Shown: one piece after another, positions 58,397 through 64,000 of the stretch
Numbering within the stretch: the first letter of the stretch is position 1
Layout: each line of letters begins with the position of its first letter
Source of the DNA: Paenibacillus_D sp047238105
Lineage (GTDB): Bacteria > Bacillota > Bacilli > Paenibacillales > Paenibacillaceae
Assembly (NCBI RefSeq): GCF_047238105.1
Contig: NZ_JBDFMD010000001.1
Location: 4,712,001 to 4,776,000, forward strand
Direction of reading: 5' to 3'
Length of the DNA: 64,000 nt
Position numbers and translations under genes: made by a program
Notes under the pieces: generated by a model
Seen by the model: the letters and a program-made list of their open reading frames with translations, nothing else
What the model was told of the DNA's origin: nothing
Database searches by the model: none

Positions 58397-59440
58397 ATGG
58401 TCCGAGTGCTGATAGTGGATGACGAACCCATGATACGACAAGGCCTGACCAAGCTGATCCGGCAGGCCGATGCGCAGATCACGGAGACGGCTGCCGCCGT
58501 AGACGGAGTGGATGCATTGGAGCAGATGGCGAAGCTGCAGCCGGACTTGCTGTTCACGGATATCCGGATGCCCCGCATGGACGGACTGGAGCTGTGCCGC
58601 AGGGTAAGCGAAGCGTACAAGGATGTGCAGATCGTCGTCGTCTCCGGCTACGGGGATTTTGAATACGCCCGCCAGTGTATGGGCTGGGGGGTCAAGCAAT
58701 ATTTATTGAAGCCAGTAACCAGGGCAGCTGTGCAGGAGACGGTATCCAAGCTGCTGGAGAAGCTGCGCGAGGAGCGGCCGGGCGGGTATATCCCGTTGTC
58801 CCTGTCGGGGCAATGGCTGGAGTCGCTGGATCAGGCGGTATGGATGCTGCAGGAAGAGCAGGTCCAGGCGACGCTGGAGGAGCTGGAGCGGTATTGCCGC
58901 ACGCATCAGATGGGGGTGCGGCAGCTCCGCGAGCTCGTCGCCGAGCTGCATGACGGGCTGCTGCAGGCGCTCAACCGGCGCGATGTGTATACGCTTGACT
59001 GCGAGCGGGCCGGTACGGATCATCTGGCGGACGAGCAGCAGTGCTACGATTGGCTGCGCGAGGAGGCCAGCCGGCTGACTGCAATGATCCGCAGCAAGCG
59101 CAAGGGCAATCCGAAGGAGCCGATCGAGGAAGCGAAGCGTTATATCGAGCAGCATCTCTCGAGCGAGCTTACGCTGGAGGAAGTGGCGGAACGGCTCGGA
59201 CTGAACGCTTCCTATCTCAGTCAGCTGTTCCGCCAGGTGGCTGGCGAGACCTTCGTCCAGTACCGGACCAGACGCAGGATGGAGCTGGCCAAGCGTCTGC
59301 TGGCACAGCCGCAGTACAAGATTACGGACATTTCTTTTGAGGTAGGCTACGCCGACCATCCTCATTTCACCAAGACGTTCAAGCGCAGCACCGGCTATAC
59401 GCCGGCCGAATACCGCGGGTTGCTGGGGATCCAGGGATGA
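58397..59440 (+). CDS. Two-component response regulator, AraC-type output
   Basis: 347 residues. Receiver domain with Asp8/Asp9, phospho-acceptor Asp55 (FTDIRMPRMDG) and Lys105; a short helical linker (about 130-230); C-terminal AraC HTH (about 250-345) ending DHPHFTKTFKRSTGYTPAEY. It is shorter than the ~530-residue YesN-type regulators because the middle region is compact. Coupled by ATGA to the kinase. Expected to activate this locus. Confidence 0.95.
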   Translation: MVRVLIVDDEPMIRQGLTKLIRQADAQITETAAAVDGVDALEQMAKLQPDLLFTDIRMPRMDGLELCRRVSEAYKDVQIVVVSGYGDFEYARQCMGWGVKQYLLKPVTRAAVQETVSKLLEKLREERPGGYIPLSLSGQWLESLDQAVWMLQEEQVQATLEELERYCRTHQMGVRQLRELVAELHDGLLQALNRRDVYTLDCERAGTDHLADEQQCYDWLREEASRLTAMIRSKRKGNPKEPIEEAKRYIEQHLSSELTLEEVAERLGLNASYLSQLFRQVAGETFVQYRTRRRMELAKRLLAQPQYKITDISFEVGYADHPHFTKTFKRSTGYTPAEYRGLLGIQG

Positions 59441-61269
59441 GGCGCAGTCTGGCGCGTCAGTTATTCGTGTATTTCCTGATCGTCATCGTCTTCTCCCTCT
59501 CCATGGTCGGCATCTTCTCTTACCTGGAGTCGTCGCGGGCGATGGATGCGCAGGTGGAGAAATATATGGCCCAGGTGATCAATAACGCCGCGATGCAGAC
59601 GGACAATCAGCTCATGACGTTCGAGCGGGTCAGCAATTCGATCCTGTCCCAGCAGATCGTGAAGCGCTTTCTCGATATGGATCCTGCGGACAGCTACGAA
59701 TACTACAACTTCTCAAACCAGATCCGCAAGGATGTGTTCCAGCGCGTGCTCATCACCTATCCGACGCAGATCCACATGATCTATATCCTGGGTGATCACG
59801 GACGTTCGATCTTCGATCACAACCAGAGCTTCTCGGCGATCTCTGTCGATCCGTCGGCAAGGCTGCAGGAGCTGGGCGCCAAGACGCCGGATACGGGCGA
59901 GATCGCCATCCTCAACACGAGTCTGCTCCAGAGCGACAGAGACGAAGTGATCACGGTCGCGCGCAAGATCCGCGGCTACGCCTCCTATGATGTCAAGGGT
60001 GTGCTCGCGATCGAGTTCAACAAGCAGCAGCTGACGGATCTGTGGAGCCAGCTCGATCTGGGCGAGGGCGGCTACTTCTTCATCCTGGACCGGTTCGGCG
60101 AAGTGATCTACGAGCCAGATGACGGCGCGCTGGCGGCTCTGCTGGAGACGGATGTGCGGGAGCCGATCCTGCGCGGGGAGAACCGGCTGGTCCGCAAAGT
60201 CGGCGAGGAGCGCGCGATGGTCGTCTCGCGGACCTCGGAGTACTCGGGCTGGAGTCTGGCCGTGTCGGTGCCGCTCGCCGAGCTGCGCGCGCCGATCTCC
60301 AGCATCCGGACGACGACGATCACGGTCGGACTGGTGACGCTCGTCCTCGGCTCGGTGATCGCGATCCGCTTCGGCCGCTCGATCGTCCGGCCGATCCGGC
60401 ATCTCAAGGACGGGATGCGGGAGACGGAGAAGGGCAACTGGACGCATATCGAAGGGCCGTCCCGCCAGGACGAGATCGGCGGACTCGTGCACAGCTACAA
60501 CCTGATGGTCGGCCGGCTCTCCGAGATGATCGAGCGGGTCTACGATGCCGAGCTGGAGAACCAGAAGACGCAGCTTCGCCTGCAGGCGACCCTGCTGGAG
60601 CGGCAGCGGGCCGAGTACCAGGCGCTGCAGCTGCAGATCAACCCGCATTTTCTATACAATACGCTGGAGACGATCAACTGCTATGCGATCGTCCAGGATG
60701 TCGGCGATATCTCCGAGATGGTCGAAGCGATGGCCTATATGCTGCGCTATTCGGTCCAGACCCATCTGGAGGAGATCACGATCGCCAACGAGCTCAATCA
60801 TGTGCGCAATTATCTGATCATCCTGAAGCACCGGATCCAGCGCGAGTTCGAGGTGGAGGTACTCGTGCCTCCGGAGCTGCTGCTCCAGAAGATGGTCCGG
60901 CTGACGATGCAGCCGCTGGTGGAAAATGTGTTCCAGCACGCCTTCCCTGACGGTATCGGACCGGAGCATTATATCCGGATCGATGCCCGCGAAGAGGCGG
61001 GGCGGCTGCTCATCACCGTGGCGGACAATGGCGCCGGCATGAGCGCGGAGCGGCTGGCCCTGCTGCGCAGCAGGCTGCTGCAGAACCGGCTGGCCGGCGG
61101 CGAGGAGGATGAGGCGATCCGGGACAGCCGGGGCGGGATCGGCATTATGAATGTGCATCGGCGCATCCAGATGGTATTCGGCAATGACTATGGCATCCAG
61201 GTCGACAGTACGCCGCAGTGCGGCACGACGGTCACCATGAGTATGCCGCAAGAAGAGAGGAGCAGTTAA
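59437..61269 (+). CDS. Sensor histidine kinase (YesM-type)
   Basis: 610 residues. Two membrane helices (about 7-28 and 291-310) enclose an extracellular dCache-like sensor. A HAMP domain follows (about 310-365), then His_kinase PF06580 with the phospho-acceptor His404 in LQINPHFLYNTLE, and an ATPase domain with ENVFQHAF and DNGAGM. Partner of the preceding regulator, likely sensing the extracellular saccharide directly or via the binding protein. Confidence 0.95.
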   Translation: MRRSLARQLFVYFLIVIVFSLSMVGIFSYLESSRAMDAQVEKYMAQVINNAAMQTDNQLMTFERVSNSILSQQIVKRFLDMDPADSYEYYNFSNQIRKDVFQRVLITYPTQIHMIYILGDHGRSIFDHNQSFSAISVDPSARLQELGAKTPDTGEIAILNTSLLQSDRDEVITVARKIRGYASYDVKGVLAIEFNKQQLTDLWSQLDLGEGGYFFILDRFGEVIYEPDDGALAALLETDVREPILRGENRLVRKVGEERAMVVSRTSEYSGWSLAVSVPLAELRAPISSIRTTTITVGLVTLVLGSVIAIRFGRSIVRPIRHLKDGMRETEKGNWTHIEGPSRQDEIGGLVHSYNLMVGRLSEMIERVYDAELENQKTQLRLQATLLERQRAEYQALQLQINPHFLYNTLETINCYAIVQDVGDISEMVEAMAYMLRYSVQTHLEEITIANELNHVRNYLIILKHRIQREFEVEVLVPPELLLQKMVRLTMQPLVENVFQHAFPDGIGPEHYIRIDAREEAGRLLITVADNGAGMSAERLALLRSRLLQNRLAGGEEDEAIRDSRGGIGIMNVHRRIQMVFGNDYGIQVDSTPQCGTTVTMSMPQEERSS

Positions 61270-61270
61270 C

Positions 61271-62038
61271 ATGCATATTGATCTTACAGGCAAGACCGCA
61301 CTGGTGACGGGAGCCAGCGGCGGCATCGGACGCGCGGTGGCGCGGATGCTGGCGGCGAGCGGGGCCAAGGTGGCTGTCAACTATCTGAACAACAAGGAGG
61401 GCGCCGAGGCGGCAGCGGCAGAGATCACGGCTGCTGGAGGTGCGGCGGCCGTCTTTCGGGCCGATGTCACGGACATCGGACAGATCGCAGGTCTGATCGG
61501 CGAGGTAGAGCAGACATGGGGGGAGCCGGTCGGGCTGCTGGTCAACAATGCCGGCCATCTGGTCGAGCGGCTGGCTAATAGCGAGATGACCGAGTCGTTG
61601 TACACCCGCGTGCTGGATGTCAATCTGAAGAGTACGGTGTTCGTCAGTCAGGCTGTCATCCCCGGCATGAAGGCCGCGGGCGGCGGCAGGATTATCAACC
61701 TGACTTCCGTAGCCGCCCATAATGGCGGCGGTCCAGGCGCCACGATCTATGCGGCGAGCAAGGCTGCCGTGATCGCCTATACGAAAGGACTGGCCAAGGA
61801 GCTGGCCGGCAGCGGCATCCTCGTCAATGCGCTGTCGCCGGGGTTCATCGGCCAGACCGCCTTCCATGCCACCTTCACGCCGGAGGCCGCCCGCAAGGCG
61901 ACTGTTGCGGGCATCCCGCTGGGCCGGGAAGGTACGCCAGATGATGTCGCAGGCGCCGCCCTCTATCTGTGCTCCGATCTGTCCGCCTATCTGACGGGGG
62001 AGACGATCGAGATCAACGGCGGCATGTTCATGCGATGA
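61271..62038 (+). CDS. Short-chain dehydrogenase/reductase (SDR)
   Basis: 255 residues, classical SDR. TGASGGIGRAV cofactor loop (13-23), NNAG (92-95), Ser146 and Tyr160-x-x-x-Lys164 catalytic residues, PG motif after the active site. It may reduce or oxidise a sugar acid such as a 2-keto-3-deoxy or 4-deoxy-hexulosonate, as KduD- and alginate-type SDRs do; this is inferred from the neighbouring lyase. Start 1 base after the kinase stop, with GAGGAG as ribosome site. Confidence 0.9.
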   Translation: MHIDLTGKTALVTGASGGIGRAVARMLAASGAKVAVNYLNNKEGAEAAAAEITAAGGAAAVFRADVTDIGQIAGLIGEVEQTWGEPVGLLVNNAGHLVERLANSEMTESLYTRVLDVNLKSTVFVSQAVIPGMKAAGGGRIINLTSVAAHNGGGPGATIYAASKAAVIAYTKGLAKELAGSGILVNALSPGFIGQTAFHATFTPEAARKATVAGIPLGREGTPDDVAGAALYLCSDLSAYLTGETIEINGGMFMR

Positions 62039-64000
62039 GGATCGCAGACAAGCTGGCGGCGCAGGACTGGTGCAGGGAGGAGCTGCGGCAGCTGCAGGAA
62101 GAGCTGGACCGGGTGCTGGCGGGGCAGGCCGGTCCCAGCGAGGCCGCGGCCGCCCTTGAGCCGCCGATCCCGACGGAGCCCGGCGGCTGGTGGCATCAGT
62201 ATGTCTGCCCCGAGCATCATACTGAGCTACTGTTCGATCCGCTGGAGGAAGATGCCCATGCCTATCGCTGTCCCTACGGCTGTGTAGTGGAAGGCCCCGA
62301 GTACCGGGGCGCCTGGCTGGTGTTCCGCCATCAGGCGTGGGCGCGCTATGCGCTGCAGGCGGCTGCTGTCTATGCCGGGACGGGCGAGGCGGTCTATGCA
62401 GAGCTGGGACGGCGGATCATCGTCCGCTATGCCCGCCTGTTCCCGGATTATCCGGTCCATCCCGAGGCCCAGCCTTGGATGCTGAAGGGACGGGCCTTTC
62501 ATCAGGCGCTGACCGAAGCGATCTGGGCGACGACCCTGCTCCGGGCGTACGTGATGCTCGCCGATGAAGGCGTTGATTTTGGCGGTGAGCGGGCGGCGCT
62601 GGATTCCTTCTTCGGTATGCTGGAGAGCAGCATGCGGGAGTATCACGGCATCCTGGTGCATGAACGCAAGGAGCCGGCGAACAATTACACGGCCTGGCTG
62701 ATCGCTGCGCTGGCTTCGGTCTATGCCGCCAGAGGCGAGCGGCAGCGTATGGCGGAGCTGGTCGCTTGCGAGGGCGGCTTCCGGCATCATCTGGGCATCG
62801 CCGTGCAGCCGGATCAGCTGGAGTTCGAAGGCAGCATCTACTACCATGTCTTCGTGCTGCGCGCTTACTTCATCACAGCGGAGATGGCGGAGCGGTGTGG
62901 GATCGGTCTATATGATGCGGTAGGGGCGGAAGGTCAGTCGCTGCAGGGGATGTGTGATGTGCTGGTGACGCTGGCAGATGGCGGCGGCAGACTGCCGGCG
63001 CTGCATGACGGTCCGTATGACCGCGTGCCGTATGCCCGGGAGATCGCCGAGGTGCTGGAGATCGGTCACGCCAGGTTCGGCAGGCGCGAGTATGAGCCGC
63101 TGTTGGCGGACGCCTACCGCCAGCTGTCCGGCCGACCGCTGCGCAGCGGGCTGGAGGCCGTGGTCTATGGCAGCGGCGGCAGGGAGCTGGCGCTGGAGAA
63201 GCTGACGCCGGCCAGCGGCCTGCTGCCGCAGAGCGGCTGGGCGATCCTGTCGCATCCGGCAAACGAGCTGAGCTGTCTTGTTGATTATGGTCCGCACGGT
63301 GGCTCGCACGGACACTATGACAAGCTGAACCTGATGATCGGCCGCGGGTGTCTGCCGGTAGCGCCTGACCGGGGGACGGTGCCTTACGGCTCGCCGCTGA
63401 AGAAAGGCTGGTATCCGCATACCGCCTGCCACAATACGGTCACCGTCGGCGGACGCTCCCAGTCCGCAGCGGCGGGACGGCTGCAGAAGCTGGACGTGTC
63501 GGATAGCCGTGCTTATGCTTGGCTGGAGACGGACGAGGCGTACCCCGGCTGCCGGTTGGCGCGTCATGTCATCGTGACGGCAGGCTGGGTGCTCGATTGG
63601 TATGAGGTGGAGCTGGCGCAGCCGCAGCAGATCGACTGGTGGTTTCACTATGTTGGTGTGGCGGCTCAAGATGATGCTTTGGAAGATGCAACTGCTGCCA
63701 GAGCGGCAGTGAAGGAGGGCGCACCGGTGCATCCGCCTATTGGAAGATTGGCGCAGTGGCAGCCGCGGACCGGCCCGCTCGGCACGGAGGACGGCTATGC
63801 CTATATCCGGCCGGTCGGCGAATGGACCGGTGACGATGGTGATCACGGGGCCACCGTCATGCCGTCGGAGCCCGCAGGCGGGGAGCGGCGTGAGCCGAGC
63901 AGCACTGCGGTGGCGCTATGCATCGCAGCGCCCCATGCGGATAGGCATCCGGCGGACGGCCGCAGAGAGGACGGTAGCGCCAGGACTGCTGGTGTGGCGG
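62035..64000 (+). CDS. Heparinase II/III family (alginate-lyase-like) protein, partial at window edge
   Basis: At least 655 residues; the frame is open to the window end. Start ATG overlaps the SDR stop (ATGA). An N-terminal alpha-toroid region (about 1-350; NNYTAWLIAALASVYAARG with the Asn-Asn and Trp of PL families, EFEGSIYYHVFVLRAYF) is followed by the heparinase II/III beta-sandwich with GGSHGHYDKLNLMIGRG (metal/active-site His). No signal peptide is seen, suggesting intracellular action on imported oligosaccharides. Such lyases cleave uronate-containing chains by beta-elimination and leave unsaturated uronates. Confidence 0.85.
   Translation, partial: MRIADKLAAQDWCREELRQLQEELDRVLAGQAGPSEAAAALEPPIPTEPGGWWHQYVCPEHHTELLFDPLEEDAHAYRCPYGCVVEGPEYRGAWLVFRHQAWARYALQAAAVYAGTGEAVYAELGRRIIVRYARLFPDYPVHPEAQPWMLKGRAFHQALTEAIWATTLLRAYVMLADEGVDFGGERAALDSFFGMLESSMREYHGILVHERKEPANNYTAWLIAALASVYAARGERQRMAELVACEGGFRHHLGIAVQPDQLEFEGSIYYHVFVLRAYFITAEMAERCGIGLYDAVGAEGQSLQGMCDVLVTLADGGGRLPALHDGPYDRVPYAREIAEVLEIGHARFGRREYEPLLADAYRQLSGRPLRSGLEAVVYGSGGRELALEKLTPASGLLPQSGWAILSHPANELSCLVDYGPHGGSHGHYDKLNLMIGRGCLPVAPDRGTVPYGSPLKKGWYPHTACHNTVTVGGRSQSAAAGRLQKLDVSDSRAYAWLETDEAYPGCRLARHVIVTAGWVLDWYEVELAQPQQIDWWFHYVGVAAQDDALEDATAARAAVKEGAPVHPPIGRLAQWQPRTGPLGTEDGYAYIRPVGEWTGDDGDHGATVMPSEPAGGERREPSSTAVALCIAAPHADRHPADGRREDGSARTAGVA

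Overview
The window looks like a chromosome segment of a GC-rich, spore-former-type Gram-positive of the Paenibacillaceae (Paenibacillus/Cohnella-like). The basis is the Bacillus-type purEKBCSQLFMNHD gene order with PurBox and guanine riboswitch, an LplB/YtcP-type carbohydrate ABC transporter next to an AraC-type two-component system, a giant SLH-anchored surface protein, a YtrA-type GntR/ABC cassette, many GTG/TTG starts with strong AAGGAGG sites, and codon use rich in G/C third positions. No rRNA, tRNA, CRISPR array, intact IS or prophage was seen.

Layout. 1-923: end of an ABC-2 export operon. 1053-1535: Bcp peroxiredoxin. 2198-7105: MoxR ATPase, DUF58 protein and membrane transglutaminase operon. 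7233-9459: copper-amine-oxidase-N-like secreted protein, then guaA with its own promoter. 9460-12187: accessory/decayed stretch with dispersed repeats, a VapBC-like toxin-antitoxin remnant and an APH-family kinase with a hairpin-rich leader. 12188-16714: Crp-family regulator, AraC regulator divergent from a sugar isomerase/Gfo-Idh dehydrogenase pair, and a lipoprotein. 16838-20249: guanine riboswitch plus NCS2 purine permease, then mgtE behind a long hairpin leader. 20366-25705: two tandem class A PBPs with charged tails, separated by a 51-bp minisatellite. 26232-27395: PstS-like protein. 27516-42620: the 12-gene purine operon. 42624-45962: duplicated YtrA-like regulators and an ABC transporter. 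46073-53933: SLH surface protein gene interrupted by a frameshift. 54536-64000: tautomerase, LplB, YtcP, solute-binding lipoprotein, response regulator, histidine kinase, SDR and heparinase II/III-like lyase, which together read as an inducible uptake and degradation locus for a uronate-containing glycan.

How the genes work together. Purine supply is controlled at two levels: PurR boxes and a guanine riboswitch ahead of purE, and a second guanine riboswitch ahead of the purine permease. The MoxR/DUF58/transglutaminase set, the two PBPs, Bcp and the SLH protein concern envelope and stress functions. The right-hand locus couples sensing (HK/RR), import and cytosolic breakdown of an oligosaccharide.

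The least explained material is intergenic. Five copies of a ~180-bp palindromic MITE-like element (family A), four full plus several partial copies of a ~95-bp structured hairpin element (family B), three copies of a G/C-box hairpin (family C), and a related set of 51-52-bp minisatellites occur here, several of them inside the purine operon. These, the frameshifted surface protein and the eroded TA module are the main second-look items.
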